Shown here piece after piece: positions 1-8,497 of a DNA stretch of 64,000 nucleotides (its first letter is position 1; each line of letters starts with the position of its first letter). Source of the stretch: Comamonas sp. BIGb0152 (GTDB taxonomy: Bacteria > Pseudomonadota > Gammaproteobacteria > Burkholderiales > Burkholderiaceae_C). The notes under the pieces are model-generated. The model was not told the DNA's origin. It saw only the letters and a list, made by a program, of their open reading frames with translations, and did not search any database. Where the stretch lies: positions 54,804-118,803 of the forward strand of contig NZ_JANUDY010000012.1 in the NCBI RefSeq assembly GCF_024809975.1, written 5' to 3'. Both the position numbers and the translations under genes were made by a program.

Positions 1-198
1 GTTGAGGATGATGATCGGCTGGCCCAGGGCCTTGGCCATGGGCTCGGCGACCACACGGGCCACGACATCGGAGCCGCCGCCTGCCGCATAGGGCACCACC
101 CATTCAATCGAATGGTCGGGGTAGGCCGCCTGGCTGAGGGCCGGCAGGGCCAGCGCGGCTGCGGCCAGCAGCTGGCGCAGGGAAAAAGGGGTGGGCAT
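1..198 (-). CDS. Bug-family (TctC-like) periplasmic binding protein, partial
   Basis: This is the N-terminal part (about 66 residues) of a tripartite tricarboxylate transporter substrate-binding protein; the rest lies beyond the window edge. The visible part has a Sec signal peptide ending near LSQAAYP, then the first beta strand and loop typical of Bug proteins (IEWVVPYAAGGGSDVVAR). Family members bind carboxylates or aromatic acids in the periplasm. It lies downstream of hmgA and fahA on the same strand, 123 bases after fahA, so it may carry an aromatic acid feeding homogentisate catabolism; that role is inferred from position only. Confidence 0.85.
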   Translation of the reverse strand, partial: MPTPFSLRQLLAAAALALPALSQAAYPDHSIEWVVPYAAGGGSDVVARVVAEPMAKALGQPIIILN

Positions 199-321
199 GG
201 GTTTGTCTCCTATTGGGAATCGTTGTTGTCTCTGCGGCTCGGGGCTTGGGGCGCGGGGCTACGGGCACCAGGCCCGGGCCAGATGGCATTGTCCACCTGG
301 CCACAGCCCGCCACCTGTCGC

Positions 322-1641
322 TCAGAGCGTACGCGCCGGCAGCATCTGGCCTTCGCAAATGCCAAAGCCGATGCGGGCAGCGCCAGGCCGCTCGCACCAG
401 CCGCGCAGCACCACGGCGTCGCCATCCTCCAGCCAGGTGCGGGTCTCGCCATTGGGCAGCGCAATGGGGTTCTTGCCGCCTACGGTCAGCTCGATCAGCG
501 CGGCGGCCTGGTCCAGGCTCGGGCCGGACAAGGTGCCGGTGCCCAACAGGTCACCGGGCTGCAGGTTGCAGCCGTTGACGGTGTGGTGGGCCACCAGCTG
601 CGCGACGGTCCAGTAGGCGTGGCGGTAGTTGGTCTGCGTGATCTGCACCGCTGGCTCACCGGCGGCGCGCATCTTGGGGGTCTGCAGGTCCACGGCCAGC
701 GCAATGTCGAAGGCACCCGCCTCGCGGTTGTGTGCGCTGTCCAGGTAGGGCAGCGGCTGCGGATCGCCTTCGGGGCGGGCAAAGGCCACCCGGTACGGCG
801 CCAGCGCCTCCAGGGTCACCACCCAGGGGGAGAGGTGCGAGGCAAAGTTCTTGGCCAAAAAGGGGCCCAGCGGCTGGTATTCCCAGGGCTGGATGTCGCG
901 TGCCGACCAGTCATTGAGCAGGCACAGGCCGAACACATGGTCTTCGGCTTCGGTGATGCCCACAGGCTCACCCAGCGCATTGGCCTGGCCCATGAAAATG
1001 CCCAGCTCCAGCTCGATATCCATGCGCGCGCTGGCCTTCACCGTCGGCACGGCCGCATCAGGCGCCTTGGTCTGGCCCACCGGGCGCTTGAAAGGCGTGC
1101 CCGAGACCACGATGCTCGACGAGCGGCCATGGTAGCCAATCGGCACCCACTGGTAGTTGGGCAGCAAGGGGTTGTCCGGGCGGAACTGCTTGCCGATGTT
1201 GGTGGCGTGGTGGATGGAGGTGTAGAAGTCGGTGTAGTCGCCAATCCGCGCGGGCAGCTTGTACTCGGCCTGGGCCTGTGGCAGCAAAAAACCCTGCCAC
1301 TGCACCTGCTCGGCCGCACCTGCGCGCAGGCCCCGCGACAGCGCCAGGCGCAAGGCGCTCCAGGCCTGGGGGCCCAGGGCCATCAAGGCGTTGAGCGCTT
1401 CTTGCGAAGCGGCCTGCGCGGCGCGCTGTGCATCGCCCGCCAGGCTGCCGCTGGCGGCCAGCGCCTGCAGGTCAACAATCTGGTCGCCAATGGCCACGCC
1501 GCCGCGCCAGGCCTCTTGGCTGCCTTGGCGGCGGAAGCTGGCAAACGGCAGGTTCTGCAGCGGAAAATCGCTGCCAGCGGCCTGGGCGCTGCTGACCCAG
1601 CTTTGCAGCGCGGGATCGTGGGTTTCGTTGAGCATCGTCAT
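322..1641 (-). CDS. fahA: Fumarylacetoacetase
   Basis: This enzyme hydrolyses fumarylacetoacetate to fumarate and acetoacetate, the last step of tyrosine and homogentisate degradation. The 439 residues match the full family length. An N-terminal SH3-like domain is followed by the catalytic FAH domain, with metal ligand D138, catalytic H145 (motif SIHHATN), the ELELG acid pair and the NDWSARD motif. It follows hmgA by 42 bases on the same strand and is presumably co-transcribed with it. The maleylacetoacetate isomerase gene expected in the pathway is not in this window. Confidence 0.96.
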   Translation of the reverse strand: MTMLNETHDPALQSWVSSAQAAGSDFPLQNLPFASFRRQGSQEAWRGGVAIGDQIVDLQALAASGSLAGDAQRAAQAASQEALNALMALGPQAWSALRLALSRGLRAGAAEQVQWQGFLLPQAQAEYKLPARIGDYTDFYTSIHHATNIGKQFRPDNPLLPNYQWVPIGYHGRSSSIVVSGTPFKRPVGQTKAPDAAVPTVKASARMDIELELGIFMGQANALGEPVGITEAEDHVFGLCLLNDWSARDIQPWEYQPLGPFLAKNFASHLSPWVVTLEALAPYRVAFARPEGDPQPLPYLDSAHNREAGAFDIALAVDLQTPKMRAAGEPAVQITQTNYRHAYWTVAQLVAHHTVNGCNLQPGDLLGTGTLSGPSLDQAAALIELTVGGKNPIALPNGETRTWLEDGDAVVLRGWCERPGAARIGFGICEGQMLPARTL

Positions 1642-1683
1642 TCTGTGGTGTCTCCAAATGGGGTGGCTGCGGCCTCAGTGGCC

Positions 1684-2994
1684 TCAAGCCTTGTCCTGCG
1701 GCTTGAAATGCTTTTGCAGCCCTTGCCAGCAGCGGTAGTACTCGTGCTGGAGCTGCACCGTCTCCATCGCATAGGCGCTGGGCTGGATGACGGCCGGCGT
1801 CTCGAACATAAAAGCCATGGTGTTGTCGATGTAGTGCGCTTGCTTGGTGTCGGCCTTGCTGGCCTTGTCGAAGGTGTCGGCGTCCGGCCCGTGGCCGCTC
1901 ATGCAGTTGTGCAAGGAGGCACCACCGGGCACAAAGCCTTCGGCCTTGGCGTCGTAGGCGCCCTCGATCAGGCCCATGAACTCGCTGGCGAAATTGCGGT
2001 GGAACCAGGGCGGACGGAAGGTGTCCTGCGCCACCAGCACGCGCGGCGGGAAGATGACAAAGTCCAGCGCATCCACGCCCGGCAAGGCCGTGGGCGACTG
2101 CAGCACCAGAAAAATCGACGGATCGGGGTGGTCGTAGCTGATCGAGCCGATGGTGTTGAAGCGGCGCAGATCGTATTTGTAGGGCGCGTAGTTGCCGTGC
2201 CAGGCGACCACATCGAGCGGCGAATGGCCGATGCGTGCCGTCCAGAAATGGCCGCGCAGCTTGGCCACCAATTCAAAGTCGCCTTCCAGGTCTTCATAGG
2301 CGGCGACCGGTGTCTGGAAATCACGCGGGTTGGCCAGGCCGTTGGAGCCGATCACGCCCAAGTCAGGCAGCTTGAGCAGCTCGCCATAGTTCTCGCAGAC
2401 ATAGCCGCGCGCCGTGCCATCGAGCAAGGTCACCGCAAAGCGCACCCCCCGGGGCACCACGCAAATCTCCTGGGGCTCCACATCCAAGGTGCCTAGCTCG
2501 GTGGCAATCTGCAGCCGCCCTTGCTGGGGCACGATCAGCAGCTCGCCATCGGCGTTGTAGAAGTAGCGGCCTTCCATGCTGCGGTTGGCGGCATACAGGT
2601 GGATGCCGCAGGCGGCATTGCCAGCCATGCTCACCATGCCTTGCAGAAAATCGCAGGGCGCATCGGGCAGCGGCAGCGGATCCCAGCGCAGCTGGTTGGG
2701 CGGCGTGGGCACCTCGTCAAATCCGCCCGTGACATGGCTTTTCCAGCGCGGCAGGGCCAGCGGCGCAAAGGGCTCGTGCATGGCGCCAGGGCGGATGCGG
2801 TAGAGCCAGCTGCGGCGATTGCTGTGGCGCGGCGCGGTAAAGGCCGTGCCCGACAGCTGCTCGGCATACAGGCCCAGCGGCGCCACCTGCGGGGAGTTGC
2901 GCCCTAGCGGCAAGGCCCCCGGCTCGGCCTCGGTCGCCCATTCATTGGCAAAACCTGTCATATAGTGCCGGGGCTCGGCGTTCAAACTGCGCAT
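1684..2994 (-). CDS. hmgA: Homogentisate 1,2-dioxygenase
   Basis: This Fe(II) enzyme opens the ring of homogentisate to maleylacetoacetate. At 436 residues it is full length, and it carries the family signature from its N terminus ([13 protein letters not shown]) to the iron-binding region ([12 protein letters not shown], then [12 protein letters not shown]), which contains the expected His, Glu and His ligands. An AGGAGA ribosome-binding site precedes the ATG at 2994. It is the first gene of an hmgA-fahA-Bug operon and is divergent from a MarR-type gene, which is the obvious candidate regulator. Confidence 0.97.
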   Translation of the reverse strand: MRSLNAEPRHYMTGFANEWATEAEPGALPLGRNSPQVAPLGLYAEQLSGTAFTAPRHSNRRSWLYRIRPGAMHEPFAPLALPRWKSHVTGGFDEVPTPPNQLRWDPLPLPDAPCDFLQGMVSMAGNAACGIHLYAANRSMEGRYFYNADGELLIVPQQGRLQIATELGTLDVEPQEICVVPRGVRFAVTLLDGTARGYVCENYGELLKLPDLGVIGSNGLANPRDFQTPVAAYEDLEGDFELVAKLRGHFWTARIGHSPLDVVAWHGNYAPYKYDLRRFNTIGSISYDHPDPSIFLVLQSPTALPGVDALDFVIFPPRVLVAQDTFRPPWFHRNFASEFMGLIEGAYDAKAEGFVPGGASLHNCMSGHGPDADTFDKASKADTKQAHYIDNTMAFMFETPAVIQPSAYAMETVQLQHEYYRCWQGLQKHFKPQDKA

Positions 2995-3079
2995 GCTTGT
3001 CTCCTGTGAATCATTCTTGGGACCTGTTGGCGATCGCTGCGCCAGCGCCGCAGGCCTGGCGGTGAAACGTTGAGAATCC

Positions 3080-3110
3080 TCAGGCGCTGATTCCTAGGGA
3101 AAACACCTGA
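3080..3110. promoter_or_regulatory. Possible operator between hmgA and marR-type gene
   Basis: The 215-base divergent intergenic region contains an interrupted inverted repeat, TCAGGCG at 3080-3086 and CACCTGA at 3104-3110, with six of seven positions complementary. MarR dimers bind such dyads, so this could be the autoregulatory and hmg operator. No close match to a sigma-70 promoter was identified. Confidence 0.3.
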
Positions 3111-3209
3111 CGCGCGCGCAACCTGGGCGCTTCCGCAAAGCAGGCCTCCGTGACATAGTCGCGGTAGCCGTTTTCCCTCCGGGGAGCCATACATACCCAA
3201 GGAGTTGCG

Positions 3210-3656
3210 TTGAACACGCCGCTGGACCGTACTTATACCCACCGCCTGCATGCACTGGCCAAGGTCACCGACCGCAGGACCCAAGTGGTCTACGAGGAGG
3301 AGGTAGGCATACCGATCAGCGAGGCCCGGTGCCTGGCAGCGATTGGCGCCTTTCACCCCTTGTCGGTCAATGACCTGGCGATGCGCGCCAACCTGAACAA
3401 GGCCCAGGCCAGCCGCTCGACCCAGGCGCTGGTGGAGCAAGGCCTGGTGCTCAAGCAGGCCAGCGAGGTCGATGGGCGCGGCGTGGTGCTCAGCCTCACA
3501 CCCAAGGGCTGCGACTACTGGGACAAAGTCATGGTGGTGATTGCCCGCCGCAACGAAGAAATCCTCTCGGCCCTGACCATCGATGAACGCGAGCAGCTCA
3601 GTGTGCTGCTCGACCGCCTGCTGCAGCACGCGCGCCAGACCAGCCTGCCTGAATAA
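3210..3656 (+). CDS. MarR-family transcriptional regulator
   Basis: This is a 148-residue winged-helix regulator. The recognition region (DLAMRANLNKAQASRSTQAL) is followed by a wing (SEVDGRGVVLSLTPKG), with helical dimerisation segments at both ends, as in MarR proteins. The start is TTG at 3210, chosen because AAGGAG lies five bases upstream; no in-frame ATG nearby fits as well. It is divergent from hmgA and probably controls the homogentisate operon in response to a pathway intermediate. That assignment is inferred from location. Confidence 0.9.
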   Translation: MNTPLDRTYTHRLHALAKVTDRRTQVVYEEEVGIPISEARCLAAIGAFHPLSVNDLAMRANLNKAQASRSTQALVEQGLVLKQASEVDGRGVVLSLTPKGCDYWDKVMVVIARRNEEILSALTIDEREQLSVLLDRLLQHARQTSLPE

Positions 3657-3676
3657 ACGCCCACGCCGCCCCGGCT

Positions 3677-3730
3677 GGCTGCATGCGCCCTGCGGCGCTG
3701 GCGGCTGCCAACGCGGGCGTGCATGCAGCC
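3677..3730. terminator. Convergent hairpin between marR-type gene and FAH-family gene
   Basis: GGCTGCATGCGCCC at 3677-3690 pairs with GGGCGTGCATGCAGCC at 3715-3730 apart from a two-base bulge. It sits between two convergent stop codons. There is no T-tract, so it is either a weak bidirectional terminator or an mRNA 3' stabiliser. Confidence 0.4.
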
Positions 3731-3736
3731 GCTCGC

Positions 3737-4786
3737 TCATGCCACCGACTCCTGTGCGGGCACGGCATCGGCCTGCGCCGGGTACAGCGGGGCCAGGCTC
3801 TGGTCGATGGCGCCAAACAGGCTGTTTCCGTCCTTGCCCTTCATCTCGATACGCACCGTGTCGCCAAACTGCATGAAGCCGGTCTTGGCCTTGCTGTTCT
3901 GCATCGCCTCCATGCTGCGCTTTTCAGCAATGCAGCCGTAGCCCTTGGGCCAGTCCATGCGGCCATGCTTTTCCGCGCCGCTGTTGCTGATGGTGCCACT
4001 GCCCAGCACCGTGCCAGCGCGCAGGTTGCGGGTCTTGGCGGCATGGGCGATCAGCTGGCCGAAATGGAAGGCCATCTCCGGGCCCGCATCGCACATGCCG
4101 ACCTTGCGGCCGTTCCAGCTGGTCTGCAAGGCCAGGTGCACCCGGCCGCCGCGCCAGGCATCGCCCAGCTCATCGGGGGTGATGGCTACGGGGCTGAAGG
4201 CGGTCACCGGCTTGCTCTGCACCAGGCCCGCGCCCTTGTCCTGCTCGGCGGCCTGCAGCTGGCGCAGGCTCACCGGGTTGGCCAGCATCAACAGGCGCAC
4301 GCTGTCGAGCGCATCCTCAGGGCTGCTGTCCTGCTTGACATCGCTGGTGATGACGGCCAGCTCGGCCGAGAAATCAATGCCCATAGCCTCGCTGGCCACC
4401 ACGATGTCATCGCAGGGGCCGATAAAAGCATCACTGCCGCCCTGGTGGATCAGCGGGTCGGTCTTGAGGGCAGCGGGCAGGTCGGCCTGGGGCAGCTGGC
4501 GCAGCACGCTCAGTTGGTTCAGGTAGGCCGCGCCGCTCAGCCACTGGTAGGCACGCGGCAGCGGCGCCATGCACTGGACCGGGTTGAAGTCAAAGCTGTG
4601 GCGGGCGCGGTCGGCATTGAGCGCGTCATACAGGTCCTGCAATTGCGGTGCGTAGAAGTCCCAGTCATCGAGCACCTGCTGGAGGCGGTGCGCAATCCCC
4701 GATGCGTAATGGGCCGTACGCAGGTCGCGCGAAACGACGACCAACTGGCCGTCGCGCGATCCGTCTTTATAGCTTGCAAGCTTCAT
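3737..4786 (-). CDS. Fumarylacetoacetate hydrolase family protein
   Basis: This 349-residue protein has the FAH fold but is shorter than fumarylacetoacetase and differs from fahA in this window. It keeps the acid-metal segment (GIDFSAELAVITSDV) and ends with a typical C-terminal block (VLGSGTISNSG, then FGDTVRIEM). Members cleave C-C bonds in beta-diketo acids or act as hydratases and decarboxylases of aromatic meta-cleavage products. The exact substrate is unknown. An IclR regulator is divergently transcribed 145 bases away and may control it. Confidence 0.88.
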   Translation of the reverse strand: MKLASYKDGSRDGQLVVVSRDLRTAHYASGIAHRLQQVLDDWDFYAPQLQDLYDALNADRARHSFDFNPVQCMAPLPRAYQWLSGAAYLNQLSVLRQLPQADLPAALKTDPLIHQGGSDAFIGPCDDIVVASEAMGIDFSAELAVITSDVKQDSSPEDALDSVRLLMLANPVSLRQLQAAEQDKGAGLVQSKPVTAFSPVAITPDELGDAWRGGRVHLALQTSWNGRKVGMCDAGPEMAFHFGQLIAHAAKTRNLRAGTVLGSGTISNSGAEKHGRMDWPKGYGCIAEKRSMEAMQNSKAKTGFMQFGDTVRIEMKGKDGNSLFGAIDQSLAPLYPAQADAVPAQESVA

Positions 4787-4886
4787 GCGGGTTTCTCACA
4801 GTCAAACATGCCTCTATCGTGCCAGATTGGCCCCCCGGGATCACCGTGGCAGCAGGGCAACCTCTGCGCCGCAGCACAAATTACGA

Positions 4887-4915
4887 TTAGTGAAACTCAT
4901 TCCTTTATTTAGAAT
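4887..4915 (+). promoter_or_regulatory. Possible promoter of the IclR-type gene
   Basis: TAGAAT at 4910-4915 could act as a -10 element, with TTAGTG at 4887-4892 as a poor -35 at 17-base spacing. The predicted start of transcription is about ten bases before the ATG at 4932. The region is AT-rich compared with its surroundings, as promoters often are. Confidence 0.3.
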
Positions 4916-4931
4916 ACCTTAAACTAGCGCC

Positions 4932-5744
4932 ATGGACAAGGATCGTGCAGGCATTCAGTCAGTCGAGGTGGGATTTGCGCTGTTGCAAGCGCTGGTGGAG
5001 GCCCATGGCCCGCTAGCGCTCAAAGACCTGGCGCATGCCGCTGCCATGCCGGCAGCCAAGGCCCACCGCTACCTGGTCAGCTACCAGCGCAGCGGCCTGG
5101 TCAAGCAAGATGCGGCCACCTCCCGCTACGACCTGGGCCCCATGGCCTTGCAGCTGGGGCTGGCCGCGCTGCGGCGCAGCGACGCGGTGCGGCTGGCGCG
5201 CGAGCGCATGCCCGCATGGCTCGACGGCCTGGGCCACACCGTGGCGCTGGCCGTCTGGGGCAACCATGGCGCCACCATCGTGCACTGGGAGGAGCCGCCC
5301 CACGGCACCACCGGCCACCTGCGCCTGGGCGATGTGATGCCGCTGCTGTCATCGGCCACCGGGCGCTGTTTTGGTGCCTGGCTGCCCGAGGCCCGCACTG
5401 CGCCCGCCCTGGAGCGCGAGCTGGCGCAGGCCCGTCTGGCCGGGCGCAGCGACCTGCCCCACACTGCCGCCGATGCCCACCAGCTGTTTGCCCAGGTGCG
5501 CAACCAGGGCACGGCCAGCGTGGTCGACACCCTGATGCCCAGCGTGGCGGCGCTGTGCGCGCCCGTGTTCGATGCGCGCGGCCAGCTGGTGCTGGGGATC
5601 ACCAGCCTGGGCACGCAAGCCACTTTTGACCCCAACCCCCAAGGCGCCATGGCCCAGGGCCTGCAGGCCATCGCCACCCAGCTGTCGCAGGACCTGGGCT
5701 ACCACCGCGCGGAACACGGCAGCCACACACAGCAGCCGCGCTAA
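4932..5744 (+). CDS. IclR-family transcriptional regulator
   Basis: The 270-residue protein has an N-terminal winged helix-turn-helix (about residues 5-65, with LKDLAHAAAMPAAKAHRYL) and a C-terminal IclR effector domain with the usual RCFGAWLPE-like and VVDTLMPSVAALCAPVFD segments. IclR regulators bind small acids and control catabolic genes. It is divergent from the FAH-family hydrolase at 3737-4786, its likely target. No ribosome-binding site is obvious before this ATG, so the mRNA leader may be very short. Confidence 0.92.
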   Translation: MDKDRAGIQSVEVGFALLQALVEAHGPLALKDLAHAAAMPAAKAHRYLVSYQRSGLVKQDAATSRYDLGPMALQLGLAALRRSDAVRLARERMPAWLDGLGHTVALAVWGNHGATIVHWEEPPHGTTGHLRLGDVMPLLSSATGRCFGAWLPEARTAPALERELAQARLAGRSDLPHTAADAHQLFAQVRNQGTASVVDTLMPSVAALCAPVFDARGQLVLGITSLGTQATFDPNPQGAMAQGLQAIATQLSQDLGYHRAEHGSHTQQPR

Positions 5745-5792
5745 TCCTGCCGCCCTCCGGGCCTGCGCAGCAGCCACTACACTGAGCGTCTC

Positions 5793-7064
5793 ATGCGCCA
5801 ACGCCCCCTTATCCTGCTGACCTTTGCCGTGCTGGCCGCCCATGGGCTGCTGCTGGCCTGGCCCGGGGTGCAGGAAGCGATGAGAAAGGCGCGCATCACC
5901 GGCAGCACCCCTCAGGAGCTGCGCTTTGAGGTGCGCCAGATAGCGCCACCGCCCCCTGCAGCCATTCCGCCTGCGCCCACGCCGGCCTCGCGGCCCAGCA
6001 TGGCGCAAGCAGCCCCTGCCGCCCTCCGGCCCCAAGTACAAAAAGCCCCACCGCAGCAGGCACCTGCCAGCCGCGCCAGCGTGGGCCCCAAAGCCCTTGA
6101 GAACATGGCTGACAAACCTGCCGCCGCAGACACCGCCCCTGCGGTGGAGGCCGAAGCGGCACCCGCAGCACCATCGGCACTGGACCAGCTGCTCGCATCA
6201 GGCGAGCCCACCCCGGCGCCCGCGCCCGAGACCACCCCCGGCTCCGCCGCCGACCTTCAGCCGCTCAATGGGGTGGCCGGCCAGGGCGAATCCAGCGCCA
6301 CCCAAAATCCGCCCGCCCCTGAAGCCAAGACCGGCACGGATGCGCCCAACGCCAGCGAACCAGCGCCCACCATCGGCATTGGCAGCGCAGGCTATGCCGG
6401 CCCCCTGCCGGCGATCAAGCTGCCGCCCTCGGCGCAGCTGCAGTTCCAGGCCAAGGGTTCGGCCAAGGGCTTCCAGTACTCCGCCAAGGCGCAACTGGTG
6501 TTCAAGACCGATGGCCTGCGCTACCAGGCCGAGCAGCAGGTGTCTGCCTTTTTAATGGGCAGCCGCAGCCAGACCAGCTCCGGCCGGGTGACGCCCCATG
6601 GCCTTGCGCCCCAGCGCTTTGTTGACAACGCGCGGCGCGAGCGCAGTGCCGAGCTGGATACCGAGGCAGGCCGCATCCGCTACAGCGACGGGGACGAGCC
6701 CCAGGCCGTGAGCGCTGGCGTGCAGGACCGGCTGTCGATCTTTCTGCAGTTGTCCAGCATGGTGGCCGCCAATCCCGAGCGCTATGCCCCCGGCACCACC
6801 GTCGCCATCAATGTGACCAGTGCGCGCAGTGCCGAGGTGTGGACTTTTGTGGTCGATGGCCCCGAGACCCTGGATTTGCCCGCCGGCCCCACGGCGACCC
6901 TGCGCCTGACCCGCCAGCCGCGCAAGGGCCAGGACCAAAGCGCCCACCTCTGGCTGGCACCCACGCTGCAGTACCTGCCGGTGCGCATTCGCCTGTCCCA
7001 GTCCAACGGCGATTTTGCCGACCTGCAACTGCAGGCCGCGACGGTGGACAAGACCCCACCGTGA
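5793..7064 (+). CDS. DUF3108 domain protein with Pro/Ala-rich linker
   Basis: The 423-residue protein starts with a hydrophobic segment (residues about 5-23) that is a signal anchor. A long Pro/Ala-rich, low-complexity linker (about 45-210) follows, then a beta-rich C-terminal DUF3108 domain with the GYAGPLPAIKLPPSAQLQF and RRERSAELDTEAGRI segments. DUF3108 proteins are envelope proteins of unknown biochemical role, common in Burkholderiales. It is 48 bases downstream of the IclR gene, but a functional link is doubtful. Confidence 0.8.
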   Translation: MRQRPLILLTFAVLAAHGLLLAWPGVQEAMRKARITGSTPQELRFEVRQIAPPPPAAIPPAPTPASRPSMAQAAPAALRPQVQKAPPQQAPASRASVGPKALENMADKPAAADTAPAVEAEAAPAAPSALDQLLASGEPTPAPAPETTPGSAADLQPLNGVAGQGESSATQNPPAPEAKTGTDAPNASEPAPTIGIGSAGYAGPLPAIKLPPSAQLQFQAKGSAKGFQYSAKAQLVFKTDGLRYQAEQQVSAFLMGSRSQTSSGRVTPHGLAPQRFVDNARRERSAELDTEAGRIRYSDGDEPQAVSAGVQDRLSIFLQLSSMVAANPERYAPGTTVAINVTSARSAEVWTFVVDGPETLDLPAGPTATLRLTRQPRKGQDQSAHLWLAPTLQYLPVRIRLSQSNGDFADLQLQAATVDKTPP

Positions 7065-7268
7065 TCGCCTGCCAGCCCGGACCTGCCCCAGGCCTGCGGC
7101 TGCGCTGTACGACAAAGCCGTAGCGATACGTCCCTGATTTGCGACGTTTGGCTGTAAAAACGCCTGCAATTGTCAGGAATGCCATCAAAACCTGCTACAA
7201 CGGGTTTGTGGACGCAGGCTTGCAAATCCGCAAACTGCCACCACCTGCACTTCACAAGGAGGAACATC

Positions 7269-7574
7269 ATGCAAATGATTTATGACTCGGACTCTTTTGT
7301 GGTGTTGCACCTGACGCCAGAACTGCCCCTGTCCAACGATGGTGCTTCCGTCACCACCCCCACGATCACCGAACCGCTGCGCCACCTGCAGCGCCAGGGC
7401 TTTGAGATTGTGGACAAGCGCAGCGGCAAAGAGCTGTACCTGGATGGCGCCTGGGCAGAGATGTTCCACCAGCAAATCCAGGCCTGGCAAACCAATGCGC
7501 CAACCGAAGAAGAAGTCGAGGCCACCTTAGACCGCTACACCGGTCTGGCCCAGCAACCGGTCATCGTGCACTGA
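7269..7574 (+). CDS. DUF3567 family protein
   Basis: This 101-residue protein begins MQMIYDSDSFVVLHL, the hallmark of the DUF3567 family, which is almost restricted to Burkholderiales. The family has no known function. I chose ATG 7269 over an in-frame start about 100 bases upstream because an AAGGAGG ribosome-binding site lies at 7256-7262 and family members start here. The C-terminal half is acidic and helical (PTEEEVEATLDRYTGL). Confidence 0.88.
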   Translation: MQMIYDSDSFVVLHLTPELPLSNDGASVTTPTITEPLRHLQRQGFEIVDKRSGKELYLDGAWAEMFHQQIQAWQTNAPTEEEVEATLDRYTGLAQQPVIVH

Positions 7575-7661
7575 TCCCCAGCACAGCACCACCCCATCCC
7601 AGCTGTTTGCGTACCCTCCAGGCGCAGACAGCTTTTTTTTGGCCAAAACAGCCCTGACCGC

Positions 7662-7692
7662 TTGACTTGGAGTGCGCTCTAACTTCGACAAT
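7662..7692 (+). promoter_or_regulatory. MerR-type 19-bp-spacer promoter and operator
   Basis: TTGACT at 7662-7667 and GACAAT at 7687-7692 form a sigma-70 promoter with an over-long 19-base spacer. The spacer holds an imperfect palindrome, TTGGAGTGCGCTCTAA, with 12 of 16 positions symmetric. This is the classic architecture of promoters activated by MerR-family proteins through DNA untwisting. The downstream gene encodes a MerR regulator, so autoregulation is likely. Initiation would fall at or next to the ATG at 7699. Confidence 0.75.
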
Positions 7693-7698
7693 GCCTGC

Positions 7699-8115
7699 AT
7701 GGAACCACCCCTCCGCATCGAAGAAGCAGCGCAACGCACCGGGCTGAGCGCCCACACCTTGCGCTATTACGAACGCATCGGCCTGATTGCAGCGGTGCCG
7801 CGCGCAGCCGGCGGCCAGCGCCGCTATGCCGCCAGCGACCTGGCCTGGATTGCCTTTCTGACGCGGCTGCGCACCACCCACATGCCCATCCAGCAAATGC
7901 GCTTGTTCGCCGCGCTGCGCAGCGCGGGCGACAGCACCGTACCCGCCCGGCGCCAGCTGCTGCAAACGCATCTGGCCGACGTGCAGGCCCAGATCACCGC
8001 CATGCAACAGGCAGCCCAGGCGTTAGAGGCCAAGATCAGGCACTACCAGGCGTTGGAGGCATCCACATCACCCAGCAAGCATGCGGGTCAGCACAAAGGC
8101 ATTCACCATGACTGA
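7699..8115 (+). CDS. MerR-family transcriptional regulator
   Basis: The 138-residue protein has the MerR winged helix at its N terminus (residues 1-70: IEEAAQRTGLSAHTLRYYERIGLI and a wing with GGQRRY), then a dimerisation helix (about 80-125). It has no cysteines, so it is not a metal or thiol sensor of the MerR/CueR kind; it resembles AdhR-like aldehyde or electrophile regulators. ATG 7699 is preferred to 7672 because the upstream alternative lies inside the promoter. Its stop overlaps the next gene by eight bases. Confidence 0.88.
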   Translation: MEPPLRIEEAAQRTGLSAHTLRYYERIGLIAAVPRAAGGQRRYAASDLAWIAFLTRLRTTHMPIQQMRLFAALRSAGDSTVPARRQLLQTHLADVQAQITAMQQAAQALEAKIRHYQALEASTSPSKHAGQHKGIHHD

Positions 8116-8488
8116 AATGACACGTTACCAACGCGGCCTGAACAAGCTGCGTGAAATCGATGGCCACGCTGGCGAACAGGTGCTGGCCAGCCTGGCCGAT
8201 ATCGCGCCAGACTTTGCCCAGTACCTGATCGAATTCCCTTTTGGCGACATCTACAGCCGCCCAGGGCTGGATCTGAAAAGTCGCGAGATCGCGACGGTTG
8301 CGGCCCTCACCGCCATGGGCCATGCGGCCCCGCAGCTGAAGGTGCACATCCAGGCGGCGTTGAATGTGGGCTGCAGCCAGGAGGAAGTGGTCGAGACCAT
8401 CATGCAGATGGCGGTCTATGCCGGTTTTCCAGCCGCACTCAACGGGCTGTCGGTAGCCAAGGAAGTTTTTGCGCAGCGCTCGGCATAG
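8108..8488 (+). CDS. Carboxymuconolactone decarboxylase family protein
   Basis: This 126-residue all-helical protein belongs to the CMD/AhpD-like family (RYQRGLNKLREIDG, then SREIATVAALTAMGHAAPQLKVH). The peroxidase CxxC motif of AhpD is absent, so it is closer to gamma-carboxymuconolactone decarboxylase-like enzymes of unknown substrate. Its start overlaps the MerR gene, so both are translated from one mRNA and the regulator probably controls it. Such MerR/CMD pairs are common in proteobacteria, often as part of aldehyde or quinone detoxification. Confidence 0.88.
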   Translation: MTEMTRYQRGLNKLREIDGHAGEQVLASLADIAPDFAQYLIEFPFGDIYSRPGLDLKSREIATVAALTAMGHAAPQLKVHIQAALNVGCSQEEVVETIMQMAVYAGFPAALNGLSVAKEVFAQRSA

Positions 8489-8497
8489 AGGGGCTGA

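Noticed and set aside
112..2496. Very long plus-strand open frame of 794 codons opposite fahA and hmgA
   Set aside because: It is the antisense shadow of two certain genes and its translation has no domain.
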